NCBI RefSeq assembly: GCF_013376455.1
Contig: NZ_CP045504.1
Coordinates: 3,059,001-3,123,000 of the forward strand
Source: Desulfolutivibrio sulfodismutans DSM 3696
Lineage (GTDB): Bacteria; Desulfobacterota; Desulfovibrionia; Desulfovibrionales; Desulfovibrionaceae
Direction of reading: 5' to 3'
Length of the DNA stretch: 64,000 nucleotides
In this document: piece by piece, positions 41,753 through 51,220 of the stretch
Numbering within the stretch: position 1 is the first letter of the stretch
How the letters are laid out: each line of letters opens with the position of its first letter
The notes under the pieces: model-generated
What the model saw: the letters and a program-made list of their open reading frames with translations, nothing else
What the model was told of the DNA's origin: nothing
The model's database searches: none
Program-made: the position numbers and the translations under genes

Positions 41753-42096
41753 GCGAAGGTATGCAACTGGAGCTGAAAAAGCCCCTGGAGAAGATGACCG
41801 CCAAGGAATTGCGGGAATTGGCCATGAAGCAGCTGCCGCAGGTCGTCGGCGCTTCGGGCATGGGCAAGGACGAGCTTCTGGCCGACATCAAGAAAGTGTT
41901 GGGACTTGGCGGCGAAGAAGGCCCGGCGGTGTCTCCCTACAAGGGGCAGATCCTGGCCATGAAGCGCCAGGCCAAGGCCCTGCGGGCCAAGAAGCTGGAG
42001 GCCGGGGCGGCGATGCCGCGCGCGGAGCGTGTGCTGTTGCGGCGCAAGATCAACAAGCTCAAGAAGCGTTCCCGCCGCCTGGCCGCCGCGTCCTGA
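41749..42096 (+). CDS. small Rho N-terminal-domain (SAP-like) basic protein
   Basis: A 115-residue protein. Residues about 14-50 (EKMTAKELRELAMKQLPQ, GASGMGKDELLADIKKVLG) match the Rho-N helix-extended-helix fold found in transcription factor Rho and in stand-alone nucleic-acid-binding proteins. The C-terminus is strongly basic (RRKINKLKKRSRRLAAAS). It overlaps the DciA-like stop by ATGA and precedes valS by 100 bases. It probably binds RNA or DNA; its partner is unknown. Confidence 0.75.
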   Translation: MSEGMQLELKKPLEKMTAKELRELAMKQLPQVVGASGMGKDELLADIKKVLGLGGEEGPAVSPYKGQILAMKRQAKALRAKKLEAGAAMPRAERVLLRRKINKLKKRSRRLAAAS

Positions 42097-42124
42097 GGCC
42101 CGGCCCCCCGTTTTCTTTCCTTCG

Positions 42125-42162
42125 CGCCGAAGCGTCCCTGACTTCAGGATGACGTTTCGGCG
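42125..42162 (+). other. long leader hairpin before valS
   Basis: CGCCGAAGCGTC pairs with GACGTTTCGGCG (12 bp, one G.U), and the interior CCTG-ACTT-CAGG continues the stem. It lies 10 bases after nearly 30 bases of GC/pyrimidine-rich spacer following the previous stop and ends 34 bases before the valS start. No U-run. It may terminate the upstream transcript or structure the valS leader. Confidence 0.5.
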
Positions 42163-42196
42163 TGATGCGTATTGCCGTAATCCCAAGGAGCACAGC

Positions 42197-44863
42197 ATGG
42201 CCACCGAGGCGCTGCCAAGCGGGTATGAACCGGCCGAGGTCGAATCCAGATGGATCGACTACTGGCGGGAGCACAAGACCTTCACCCCGGACCCGGACGG
42301 CCCCGGGGATCCCTACTGCATCGTCATCCCGCCGCCCAACGTCACCGGGGCCCTGCACATGGGCCACGCCCTGGACATCACCCTGCAGGACATCCTGTGC
42401 CGCTTCCATCGCCAGCTCGGGCGCAAGGTCTTGTGGGTGCCCGGCACGGACCATGCGGGCATCGCCACCCAGAACGTGGTGGAACGCGCCCTGGCCGCCG
42501 AGGGCAAGACCCGCGAGGATCTGGGACGGGAGAAGTTTATTGAGCGCGTCTGGGAATGGCGGGCCCAGTACGGCGGCCGCATCGTCAACCAGATCAAGCG
42601 CCTGGGGGCCTCGGTGGACTGGACCCGGGAGCGCTTCACCATGGACGAGGGCCTGTCCCGGGCCGTGCGCGAGGTGTTCGTGCGGCTTTTCGAGGAAGGC
42701 CTGATCTATCGGGGCGACTACATCATCAACTGGTGTCCGCGCTGCCAGACGGCCCTGGCCGACCTGGAGGTGGAGTTCGCGCCCCATGCCTCCAAAATCT
42801 ACCACATCCGCTATCCCGTGCAGGGCACGGATCGTTTCGTCACCGTGGCCACCACCCGGCCCGAGACCATGCTCGGGGACACGGCCGTGGCCGTGCATCC
42901 CGAGGACGAACGCTACACGGACCTGATCGGCAAATCCGTGGTCCTGCCCCTGGTCGGGCGGGTCATCCCGGTCATCGCCGACGCCTATGTGGAGCGGGAG
43001 TTCGGCACGGGCTGCCTCAAGGTCACCCCGGCCCACGACATGAACGACTTCGAGCTGGGCCGGAAGCACGGCCTGGCCTGCATCTCGGTCATGGACGGTT
43101 CCGGAACCATCAACGACGAGGCCCCGCAGGCATATCGCGGCCTGGACAGGCTGGCCTGCCGCCAGGCCGTCCTGGACGATCTTTCGGCCCTGGGGCTGCT
43201 CGAGGCGGTCAAGGACTACGAGCACAACGTGGGCGAGTGCTACCGCTGCAAGACGGTCATCGAGCCCTTCGTGTCCAAGCAGTGGTTCGTGCGCGCCGCC
43301 CCCCTGGCCGCCGTGGCCCGCAAGGCCGTGGAAGACGGCCGCACGAACATCTATCCCGAGCAGTGGACCAAGACCTATTACGACTGGCTGGACAACATCC
43401 GCGACTGGTGCATCTCCCGCCAGATATGGTGGGGGCACCGCATCCCGGCCTGGACCTGCGAGGACTGCGGGGAGCTCATCGTGGCCCGCACGGACCCCGA
43501 GTCCTGTCCCAAATGCGCCGGGTCGCGCCTTGTCCGGGACGAGGACGTGCTGGACACCTGGTTCTCCTCGGCCCTGTGGCCGTTTTCCACCCTGGGCTGG
43601 CCCGACGACACCCCCGAGGTGCGCGCCTTTTATCCCACATCGGTCCTGGTCACGGGCTTCGACATCCTGTTTTTCTGGGTGGCCCGGATGATGATGATGG
43701 GCCTGCATTTCCGGGACGACGTGCCCTTCCGGGAGGTCTACATCCACGCCCTGGTGCGCGACGCCGAGGGCAAGAAGATGAGCAAGTCCACGGGCAACGT
43801 CATCGACCCCCTGGTCATGGTGGACCGTTACGGCACGGACGCCCTGCGTTTCACCCTGACCTCGTTTGCGGCCATGGGCCGGGACATCAAGCTGTCCGAG
43901 GAGCGTATCCAGGGTTACCGCAACTTCGTGAACAAGCTGTGGAACGCGGCCCGGTTCTCCCTCATGAACCTGGGCGAGGACATCCCGGACGTGGATCTGG
44001 CCGTGGCGGCAAAGGCAGGTCCGGCCCACGCCTGGATTTTGGATCGCCTGGAGTCGGTGAAGGAATCCGTGTCCGGGGCTTTGTCCGGCTACCGGTTCAA
44101 CGAGGCCACCCAGGAATTGTACGGCTTTTTGTGGCACGAGTTCTGCGACTGGTACCTGGAGATGGTCAAGGTGGACATGGCGTCCGGGGACGAAGCCCGC
44201 ATCGCCGCCGCCAAGCGGACGCTGTGGACGGCCCTTTCCGAGCTGTTGACGCTTCTGCACCCCATCATGCCCTTCGTGACCCAGGAGATCTGGAGCCGGT
44301 TGCCGGGGGTTTCACAGCCTGATCTGGCGCTTATGCCCTTCCCGGCCGCCCGGCCGCACCTGCGGACGGAAAAGGCCGCCGCCGCCATGGAGCTTTTGCG
44401 CCAGGTGGTGGTCGGTGTGCGCAACATCCGGGCCGAACTGGGCATCTCCCCGGCCGTCAAGCTCACCGCCATGGTCAAGACCACCACCGAGGCCGAGACC
44501 GACAGTCTGGCCGCGTGCGAGGAATTGATCCGTTTCCTGGCTCGCCTGGACCGTCTGGAGGTCGGAGGCGAGGTGGTTGCGCCCAAGGCCTCGGCAGCGG
44601 CGGCGGCCGGAAGCTGCGCCCTGTTCGTGCCCCTGGCCGGGGCCGTGGATTTCACCTCGGAACTGGCCAGACTGGCTAAGGAAGAGGCCAAGGTGGCCAA
44701 GGAACTGGATATGGTCGAGAAAAAGCTGCACAACGAGAGCTTCACCTCCCGGGCCCCGGCCGAGGTGGTGGAGAAGGAGCGGGAGAAGTCCCGGGCCGCC
44801 CACGAGAAGCTGGACCGCTTGCGCGAACTGACCGTGCGCATCCAGGGGCTCATGGAGGCCTAA
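42197..44863 (+). CDS. valS: valyl-tRNA synthetase
   Basis: An 888-residue class I aminoacyl-tRNA synthetase. The HIGH-type motif is PPPNVTGALHMGHALD near the N-terminus and the KMSKS loop is GKKMSKSTGNVIDPL near residue 527. The editing domain (ATTRPETMLGDTAVAVHPED) and zinc-type cysteines (DCGELIVARTDPESCPKC) are present. The C-terminal coiled coil (LARLAKEEAKVAKELDMVEK) is the valyl-specific tRNA-binding arm. AAGGAG precedes the ATG, and a strong terminator follows. Confidence 0.98.
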   Translation: MATEALPSGYEPAEVESRWIDYWREHKTFTPDPDGPGDPYCIVIPPPNVTGALHMGHALDITLQDILCRFHRQLGRKVLWVPGTDHAGIATQNVVERALAAEGKTREDLGREKFIERVWEWRAQYGGRIVNQIKRLGASVDWTRERFTMDEGLSRAVREVFVRLFEEGLIYRGDYIINWCPRCQTALADLEVEFAPHASKIYHIRYPVQGTDRFVTVATTRPETMLGDTAVAVHPEDERYTDLIGKSVVLPLVGRVIPVIADAYVEREFGTGCLKVTPAHDMNDFELGRKHGLACISVMDGSGTINDEAPQAYRGLDRLACRQAVLDDLSALGLLEAVKDYEHNVGECYRCKTVIEPFVSKQWFVRAAPLAAVARKAVEDGRTNIYPEQWTKTYYDWLDNIRDWCISRQIWWGHRIPAWTCEDCGELIVARTDPESCPKCAGSRLVRDEDVLDTWFSSALWPFSTLGWPDDTPEVRAFYPTSVLVTGFDILFFWVARMMMMGLHFRDDVPFREVYIHALVRDAEGKKMSKSTGNVIDPLVMVDRYGTDALRFTLTSFAAMGRDIKLSEERIQGYRNFVNKLWNAARFSLMNLGEDIPDVDLAVAAKAGPAHAWILDRLESVKESVSGALSGYRFNEATQELYGFLWHEFCDWYLEMVKVDMASGDEARIAAAKRTLWTALSELLTLLHPIMPFVTQEIWSRLPGVSQPDLALMPFPAARPHLRTEKAAAAMELLRQVVVGVRNIRAELGISPAVKLTAMVKTTTEAETDSLAACEELIRFLARLDRLEVGGEVVAPKASAAAAAGSCALFVPLAGAVDFTSELARLAKEEAKVAKELDMVEKKLHNESFTSRAPAEVVEKEREKSRAAHEKLDRLRELTVRIQGLMEA

Positions 44864-44897
44864 CCCGCCCCCGCCCGCGATGAGAAAAGCAATTCGA

Positions 44898-44933
44898 ACG
44901 CCCCGGCGACCGCATGGCCGCCGGGGCGTTTTT
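44898..44933 (+). terminator. Rho-independent terminator of valS
   Basis: CGCCCCGGCG and CGCCGGGGCG form a perfect 10-bp stem with a 10-base loop followed by five Ts, 35 bases after the valS stop. Confidence 0.9.
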
Positions 44934-44964
44934 CATTGGCCCAAAGGGAGAGGCGCCCTGTTGC

Positions 44965-47775
44965 TCATTGTAAGAGAAGCTGCATCATGATCGGTACAAG
45001 CGCCCCGTCCTTTTTGGGGGAGAATAAGATGGCCTGCCCGGCGCTCAGGCTGGGCGTGAGCGCGCTGTACTGCACCCCGTCCGAGCCGTCCGCGTTCTCG
45101 ATGCCCACCGTGGCGCTGGCTCCTTTGGAAAAGGAACTGCTGCTGAAGGTCACGTTGGCGTACTGCATGGTGATCTCCCCGGTGCGTTCGGACAGGATCA
45201 CCTGGAAGGTGGCCGGGGCCGTGGTCACGGACTCGTAGTGGTGGCGCACGTTGCGCCAGGTCACCACCACCCGGGAGTTGGGCGAGGTTCCGATGCGCTG
45301 CCAGGACACCCGGCTGCCCAGGGCCGTCTCCTCGGCCAGATCGTCCCAGTACACGGCCACCAGGGCGTTGGGCGACGTGGCGCTGGGGATGACGGTGTTA
45401 TAGCCGTTGCCGCCGCTGGAGGTGAAGCTGATGGCCCCGCTGGAGTAGACGTGCATGGAGGTGTAGGTCTGGCCGTAGAAGGGGAAGGCGAACCCCAGAT
45501 TGACCTGGCTGGAATAGCCCTGGGCATTGGTGAAAAGGGTGGTGGCCGAGGAGTCGTCCACCCAGGAGTAGATCCTGGAGGACATCACATAGGGGCTCGG
45601 GCCGATCACGATCCCGGAAATCCCTTGGGTGACCGTGTAATATCCCGTCTTTGACGCCTTCACGGTCAGGCTGGCGCTTTCCGCCACGCTGACCGGGGTC
45701 CATATCCCGCCGTACAGGCCGTCCCCGGCCACCCCGTCCTGGTGGGCGCCGTCGTCGTACAGGGCGACCGGCGCGTCCCCGGTGGTGAAGGACGCCTGGA
45801 CCGTGGCCCCGAACAGGGCATCGCCGCAGCCCGTGTTCAAGCGGGCCTGGATCAGGGTGGGCGTGGCCTGTCTGGCCCGGAAGGGGGCGGTGGGCGTGAC
45901 CAGGGACATGGCGATGGACGTGTCTGAGCAGGAGAGGTTCAGGGGGGTGGCCGGGTCGCCCATGAGGTTCACGGCGAAACTGATCCAGCGATAGGTCGGA
46001 TCGGTGTAGGAGAGGGTTGCCTTGGAGGCGTTGTTGGCCAGCCCCAGGCGGCGGGTGTTCGACTGGAACACGGCGTCCACGAACTTGCGGTGCACGAGGT
46101 TCGAGCTACCCGCCACGTAGGTTCCCGGATTGTACCAGCCGTAGCGGGAATTGCCCAGGGTGGCGAAGGCGCCGTGGGAGTTTCTGACCAGGAACTCCTC
46201 GCCCATGCTGTCCGTTGCGGAGTAGCTGCCATCAATCCTCCGGCCGTCGAAGGAACTGGAATAGCAGCCCTGCGTGTAGACAAGGAAGTATTTCGTATTG
46301 GCCAGGGCGTCCAGATTGGAGTTCGTAAGCCGCATGCTGTAGGTGACGTTGGCATGGCCCAGGTGGAAGACCATGTTGTAGGCGTTTCCGGACAGCATGG
46401 ACTGCATGGTGGAGGCGGTCCAGGTGTTCGGGGCCAGATCCCGGTCGTACAGGGTGTCCCGGGACATGCCGTTCATGGCCTCATACAGGTAGTCCATACG
46501 GTCGCCGCCCCAGGTGGGAGTGGCGTTGTTGTCCATCTTTTCGCCGGCCAGAAGCGCCTTGAACGGGTTGGTCGACGTCTCGAAGGCGATGATCTTGGCG
46601 ATGGCGGTCTGGGCCTCCGCCGCCGTGTCGGCCGGGATGCGGCCCACGGCCACCTCGGCCAGCCAGTCGATGTCCCCGCCGTCCCCGCCGTCCGTGGACT
46701 CGCCGAAGACGTTATTGGCGTTGCCGTCCCAGGTGCCGTCCAGGCAGGCATAGTAGGAATCCGCCGGGATGTAGCTTTCGGAATAGGAGCCCACCGTGGC
46801 CGGGCAGCCCCGGGTGGGAATGGCCTGATTCGCCTGCACCCCGTCCGCGTCGCCGCCCAGGACCACGAACCGGGCGCCGTGGCTGGCGTAGCTGTCCTTG
46901 ATGTAGTTGCGGATCTTCTCCGCCAGGTCGCGTCCGGCCTGGGAGGCGGCGATGGCCTCCACGGTGACGCTGGCCGTGGTGAACCCGCCCCCGGCGGCTG
47001 AGGCCCGGTGGGTCAGAAGCGGGGTAAACGCCGATTGCAGGGCGGCGGTGGTGATGAGCAGATATTGCCGGTCCAGGGTGGCGTTTTTGGCGGCGGTCCC
47101 GGCCGCGTCCTCCCGGAGGGCAGCTCCGTTGTCGACGAAGGCGGCGGCTTCCGCCATGTCCTGGACGTTTCCCCGGGGGGGCAGTCCCGTGGCGACGGCG
47201 TTTTTTCCCGTCGCGGTATGCACCGTGACCGTCACGGTCTCGGCCACCTCCAGGCGGCCCGAGGCCGGGGCGTAGCGTGCCGGGAAAAAGTCCGTGAGCA
47301 CCAGGCGGTAGCCGAGCAGGGTTTGGTCCGACAGCCGTTCCCAGGTCCGGGGCGGATACGGCGCATCGCTGCCGTAGATGGACTGGTCGGCAGCCTCCGG
47401 CGTCGCCGGGGAGGTGTCGCTCATGGGCCGGGGAGACACCCCGTGGGCCAGGACGTAGCTCCCGGGCAGGGTCCGCATGGGCCCGAAGTTCACCTCGACC
47501 TGCTCCACGGTCTGGTCCGACGGGACATACAGGCGCGAGGTCAGCATGGGTACGATGGGCGCGCCAACCACGCTGCTATTTTGCATCGCCCCTTCGATCT
47601 CAAGCACGACCGCGCCGCCCGGCAGGGTGCGCAACTGGGGGCTGGCGATGGTGTAAGTATGGGAATACGTCGCGGCCAAGGCCGGGCAGACGCCATAGGA
47701 CAGGACTGCGAAGAATAAAACAAAAGCCCAGGAACGAATTCGCACCTGGGCTTCATGAACCGCTACGCCCGTCAT
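44965..47775 (-). CDS. secreted gingipain-type (C25) cysteine peptidase
   Basis: A 936-residue exported protein. The signal peptide ends near CPALA. A prodomain-like region is followed by the C25 caspase-fold catalytic domain with His in MVFHLGHANVTYS (near 471) and Cys in VYTQGCYSSSFD (near 502). An Ig-like segment follows, then a C-terminal beta module (LGFAFPFYGQTYTSMHVYSS, VAVYWDDLAE) shared with the caspase-like protein at 59583, and the tail VPIMMQLLLQ. TTGGAGA precedes the ATG. It probably digests extracellular or surface proteins; substrate preference cannot be read. Confidence 0.85.
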   Translation of the reverse strand: MTGVAVHEAQVRIRSWAFVLFFAVLSYGVCPALAATYSHTYTIASPQLRTLPGGAVVLEIEGAMQNSSVVGAPIVPMLTSRLYVPSDQTVEQVEVNFGPMRTLPGSYVLAHGVSPRPMSDTSPATPEAADQSIYGSDAPYPPRTWERLSDQTLLGYRLVLTDFFPARYAPASGRLEVAETVTVTVHTATGKNAVATGLPPRGNVQDMAEAAAFVDNGAALREDAAGTAAKNATLDRQYLLITTAALQSAFTPLLTHRASAAGGGFTTASVTVEAIAASQAGRDLAEKIRNYIKDSYASHGARFVVLGGDADGVQANQAIPTRGCPATVGSYSESYIPADSYYACLDGTWDGNANNVFGESTDGGDGGDIDWLAEVAVGRIPADTAAEAQTAIAKIIAFETSTNPFKALLAGEKMDNNATPTWGGDRMDYLYEAMNGMSRDTLYDRDLAPNTWTASTMQSMLSGNAYNMVFHLGHANVTYSMRLTNSNLDALANTKYFLVYTQGCYSSSFDGRRIDGSYSATDSMGEEFLVRNSHGAFATLGNSRYGWYNPGTYVAGSSNLVHRKFVDAVFQSNTRRLGLANNASKATLSYTDPTYRWISFAVNLMGDPATPLNLSCSDTSIAMSLVTPTAPFRARQATPTLIQARLNTGCGDALFGATVQASFTTGDAPVALYDDGAHQDGVAGDGLYGGIWTPVSVAESASLTVKASKTGYYTVTQGISGIVIGPSPYVMSSRIYSWVDDSSATTLFTNAQGYSSQVNLGFAFPFYGQTYTSMHVYSSGAISFTSSGGNGYNTVIPSATSPNALVAVYWDDLAEETALGSRVSWQRIGTSPNSRVVVTWRNVRHHYESVTTAPATFQVILSERTGEITMQYANVTFSSSSFSKGASATVGIENADGSDGVQYSALTPSLSAGQAILFSPKKDGALVPIMMQLLLQ

Positions 47776-47861
47776 GTAGAGTCTCCAAACGAGAGGATTT
47801 TCTTTTTCAGGCGAGGAACCGTCCCCGCGCCGTGCATACTACACGGGGACAACGGAACAGT

Positions 47862-48368
47862 CTAGTTGGTGGTCGGAACCCACAGCTTGAACGGCGAGGA
47901 TGTGGAGTCCACGCGCTTGATCAGGCGCAGGGCGTATCTGGCGGCCCCGGGGGGGTAGGGGATGCCCAGGGCGCCGATATCGCCCTCCACGGGGCGATGG
48001 AAGCGTATGGCCTGGCATTCCTCGTCGCCGGGGTTGTCCTGGGCGTCGTAGAAGGTCACGCAGACCTTGAAAAACGGCTCAGCCTGGGGGTCGCCGAAGA
48101 CGTTGTCCATGGTGGACGGCGGTTTGCGCACGATGCGGGCGGTGATCTTCAATTCCTTGCGGGGCACCTTCTGTAACTCCAGATGCCCGGCCACCTCAAT
48201 GTATTTCTCCTCGACCTTTTCCGTCTCCTGGACGTTCGTGACCTGGATGAACTCGTTGTGCAGGTCTTTGTAGAGCTTCAGGTCATCGGCACAAAGCGGG
48301 TCGACGGCGGCCCAGGTCAGCAGCATCGCGGCGGCCAGGGTCGAAAAGAACCTGAGTGCAGTCTCCAT
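47862..48368 (-). CDS. exported protein of unknown function, coupled to a CBS gene
   Basis: A 168-residue protein with a signal peptide (METALRFFSTLAAAMLLTWA, cleavage near LCADD) and a mainly beta mature part (VEEKYIEVAGHLELQKVP, KVCVTFYDAQDNPGDEECQA, YALRLIKRVDSTSSPFKLWV). A GTG six bases upstream would overlap the CBS stop by four bases and is an equally good start. The beta-rich fold may be a periplasmic binding or FxLYD-like domain, but I do not recognise it with certainty. Confidence 0.65.
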   Translation of the reverse strand: METALRFFSTLAAAMLLTWAAVDPLCADDLKLYKDLHNEFIQVTNVQETEKVEEKYIEVAGHLELQKVPRKELKITARIVRKPPSTMDNVFGDPQAEPFFKVCVTFYDAQDNPGDEECQAIRFHRPVEGDIGALGIPYPPGAARYALRLIKRVDSTSSPFKLWVPTTN

Positions 48369-48370
48369 GC

Positions 48371-48772
48371 TCACGCCTTGCCTTTGCGCCCCGGCTCTGA
48401 GGCCAGGGGAAAAATGGCCAGTTTGAGAAAGTCGGCCTCGGTGATGATGCCCTCCGGCCTGCCGTCCACGACCACGGGCAGGCAGCCGAATTTGTTGTAG
48501 ATCATGATTTCCGCAGCCCGGCGCAGGGATTCCAGCGGCCCCACCGTGGTCACGTCCGTACGCATGATTTCCTTGATCGGGGTGCTGTCGTCCTTGCGAT
48601 GGGACGCCGCCAAAAGATCGCGCTGGCTGAGCAGGCCGGTGAGGCGGCCGTCGGCGTCCACAATGGGGATGTGCCGGATGAACATGTCCTGCATGAGCCG
48701 ACTGGCGGTCCCCAGGCTGTCGTTTTCCCCAAGAGACAGGGGGCGGGCGGTCATGATGTCGGTGACGCGCAT
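48371..48772 (-). CDS. tandem CBS-domain protein
   Basis: A 133-residue cytoplasmic protein made only of a CBS pair: MRVTDIMTARPLSLGENDSL to GLLSQRDLLA, and IMRTDVTTVGPLESLRRAAE to GIITEADFLKLAIFPLA. Such pairs bind adenine nucleotides or similar ligands and regulate partner proteins. GGGAGC lies six bases before the ATG. It is the first gene of a pair with the exported protein at 47862, an unusual combination of a cytosolic sensor and an exported product. Confidence 0.88.
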   Translation of the reverse strand: MRVTDIMTARPLSLGENDSLGTASRLMQDMFIRHIPIVDADGRLTGLLSQRDLLAASHRKDDSTPIKEIMRTDVTTVGPLESLRRAAEIMIYNKFGCLPVVVDGRPEGIITEADFLKLAIFPLASEPGRKGKA

Positions 48773-48964
48773 GTCGGGCTCCCGAACCGCAGATCGCGGC
48801 GGATATGGTCAAAATGGCGGCTGACGACGCGACAGCGCCGTGTTCTTGACGATTTGAATTTTTCCTCGAATATGCCATGCAAGTCAAGGCGGCGCGTTCC
48901 CTGCGGGCCGCCTGTCCGACCGGTGGCGGCCCTGTCGCCGCCCTGCAACCGACCTGGAGCCGCC

Positions 48965-51151
48965 ATGCCCCTGCGCTGGAAACTGTTTCTGTTTCTTTTG
49001 GCCTTCAGCCTGATCCCCATGGTGGTCGTCTCCGCCGTGCATCGCCAGGAAACCCGCCAGCTCGGGACGACCATCGGCGAGGGGATCAACGTCGGCATCT
49101 CGGGCCTCGTGGCCCGGGAACTCACCCAGACGGCCAAGGACTCAGCCGTGGTGATGGCCCGCAGCAAGACCGCCCTGGATTTCGCGGTGGAGGTCGTGGC
49201 CCGGGAAACGGAAAAGGCGCTGGCCACCGGGGGGGCCGACCCGGTCGGGAAGGCCCTGGCGGCCGCTTCCGATTTCGGCCGTCCCGGGATGGGGCCGACG
49301 GATCTGGCCCCCCGGCCGGGATACGGCCTCCCGGCCACGGACGGCCACGCGCCCCTGGCCATCAGCCGCACAATGGCGTCCTGGACCGCGCCCGGAGGAA
49401 CCCCGGAGGCGGCCTTGCGGCAGGGGCAGGCCGTCCTCGGCGGCGTGGCCCCGGGTCTTCGGGAGATCTTCGAGCAGCTCCCGGATGTCATCTCGTTTGT
49501 CGGCGTGGTCCTGGAGACCGGTCCCTGCGCGGTCTATCCCGGGCATGGCCGCTTTCCGGCGGATTTCGACCCCAGGACATCGGCCTGGTACCGGGAGGCC
49601 AGGGAGGTGTCTGCCGCCGGGAGTCTCCGGAGCGTCTGGAAGGGGCCTGCCCCGGACCCGGTCACGGGCCGGATGGTCTTCACCGTCGCCAGGCCGATCA
49701 TCGGGCCGGACGGCGTCTTTGCCGGGGCGGCTTTTCTGGACGTGTTTTTGCCCCAGGCGTTGCATGAGGGCGAGATGTCCGACCAGTGGTCGGCGGCCCT
49801 GCGTTCGTATTTGGTGTCGAGGGTTCCCGATCCGGGCACGGGGAAGGACGCCCTGCGGATATGGGCCGGTCCCGAGAACGACGCACACCTTTCTTTGGCC
49901 ATTGCCATGTCCGGGGATCGGATCACGTCCGGTCCCTGGCTCCTGTCCGAGGACGGCCCGCGCTATGAGGCGTTCATGGAACGCATGGCCGCCCAACCGG
50001 CCGGATCGACGGTGATGACCTTTCAGGGGCAGGAATGCTTCTGGGCCTATGCCTCGCCCCTGCCCGGGATGCAGTTTGTGCTGGTCCTGCCCTCGGCGGT
50101 GGTGGCCCCCTATGCCGACGAGGCCCTGCAGGAGGTGGGGGCTGCCTCGTCCATGGCCCTGGCCACGGCGGGCGCGGCCTCCGTGGCGGTGCTCCTGGCG
50201 GCGGCCCTGGGGGCGTTTGTGGGGTCGAAGAGCGTGACCAACCCCCTGGCCGAGGTGATGCGGGCCTGGAAGCGGGTGGCGGCCGGGGATTTTTCCATAC
50301 GCCTGGATTTCAAAACCCGGGACGAGCGGGCCGCCATGGCCCAGGCCTTCAACGAGACCATGCCCAAATTGGCCGACCACCTGCGGCTGCGCGAGTCCCT
50401 GCAACTGGCCAAGGAGGTGCAGGGGAACCTGCTGCCCAAGGCCCCGCCCTGCCTGCCGGGGCTGGACGTGGCGGGGGTCAACCTGTCGTGCGACGAGACC
50501 GGCGGCGACTATTTCGACTATTTTCCCGTCCAGCGCCGGGGGATGACGGAATTGGCCGTGGTGATCGGCGACGTGACCGGGCATGGGGTGCCCTCGGCCC
50601 TGCTCATGGCCACGGGGCGGGCCCTGCTCCTGGCTGCCGGGCAGGAGTTGGCTGGGGCCGACGAGACCCCGCCGCCCTGGCGGCGGCTCACCGTGGCCAA
50701 CCGGCTTTTGGCCGAGGATGTGGGGGATTCGGGCCGGTTCATGACCCTTTTCTGGGCCGAGATCCATCCGGAGACGGGACGGGTCTGCTGGGTGCGGGCC
50801 GGACACGACCCGGCCTATCTGCTTGAGCCCGGGGACCGGCCGCCCGTGGAGTTGCACGGGGCCGGGCTGCCTCTGGGGATCGTGCCCGATTTCGTCTACC
50901 AGGAGCAGGAGGTCGTGCTCGCCCCGGGGCAGATCCTGCTTATGGGCACCGACGGCATCTGGGAGGCCCGGGACGCCTCGGACGCCATGTACGGCAAGGA
51001 CCGCTTCCTGGAGGTGGCCCGGCGACACGCCGCAGAACCGGCGGCCGCGATCCGCGATGCGGTCCTGGCCGATCTGGCGGCCTTCAAGGGCGGGCTGCCC
51101 CTGGAGGACGATGTGACCCTGGTGGTGGTGTCGCGACCCAGGCCCGCATGA
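48965..51151 (+). CDS. membrane-bound SpoIIE/RsbU-type serine phosphatase
   Basis: A 728-residue protein. The N-terminal membrane helix (about 5-25) is followed by a long periplasmic Cache-like sensor, a second membrane helix (about 390-415), HAMP (SVTNPLAEVMRAWKRVAAGD), and the PP2C-type SpoIIE phosphatase: LAKEVQGNLLPKAPPC, DETGGDYFDYFPV, VVIGDVTGHGVPSALLMATG, DGIWEARDASDAMYG and LEDDVTLVVV. The metal-binding aspartates are in place. It should dephosphorylate an anti-sigma-factor antagonist in a partner-switching pathway; no such partner is in the window. The start MPLRWKLF has GGAG five bases upstream. Confidence 0.9.
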   Translation: MPLRWKLFLFLLAFSLIPMVVVSAVHRQETRQLGTTIGEGINVGISGLVARELTQTAKDSAVVMARSKTALDFAVEVVARETEKALATGGADPVGKALAAASDFGRPGMGPTDLAPRPGYGLPATDGHAPLAISRTMASWTAPGGTPEAALRQGQAVLGGVAPGLREIFEQLPDVISFVGVVLETGPCAVYPGHGRFPADFDPRTSAWYREAREVSAAGSLRSVWKGPAPDPVTGRMVFTVARPIIGPDGVFAGAAFLDVFLPQALHEGEMSDQWSAALRSYLVSRVPDPGTGKDALRIWAGPENDAHLSLAIAMSGDRITSGPWLLSEDGPRYEAFMERMAAQPAGSTVMTFQGQECFWAYASPLPGMQFVLVLPSAVVAPYADEALQEVGAASSMALATAGAASVAVLLAAALGAFVGSKSVTNPLAEVMRAWKRVAAGDFSIRLDFKTRDERAAMAQAFNETMPKLADHLRLRESLQLAKEVQGNLLPKAPPCLPGLDVAGVNLSCDETGGDYFDYFPVQRRGMTELAVVIGDVTGHGVPSALLMATGRALLLAAGQELAGADETPPPWRRLTVANRLLAEDVGDSGRFMTLFWAEIHPETGRVCWVRAGHDPAYLLEPGDRPPVELHGAGLPLGIVPDFVYQEQEVVLAPGQILLMGTDGIWEARDASDAMYGKDRFLEVARRHAAEPAAAIRDAVLADLAAFKGGLPLEDDVTLVVVSRPRPA

Positions 51152-51160
51152 GCCCTCCGG

Positions 51161-51206
51161 GGCGCAGCCCTGTGAGGCCGTAGCCTGAAGCGTCAGGGCT
51201 GCGGCG
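51161..51206. terminator. imperfect inverted repeat between convergent genes
   Basis: GCGCAGCCCTG and CAGGGCTGCGGC are complementary over about 11 bases around a 21-base loop, between the SpoIIE gene and the convergent 3D-domain gene. It is a likely bidirectional terminator without a clear U-run. Confidence 0.5.
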
Positions 51207-51220
51207 TAGGCCTCTTCCGG

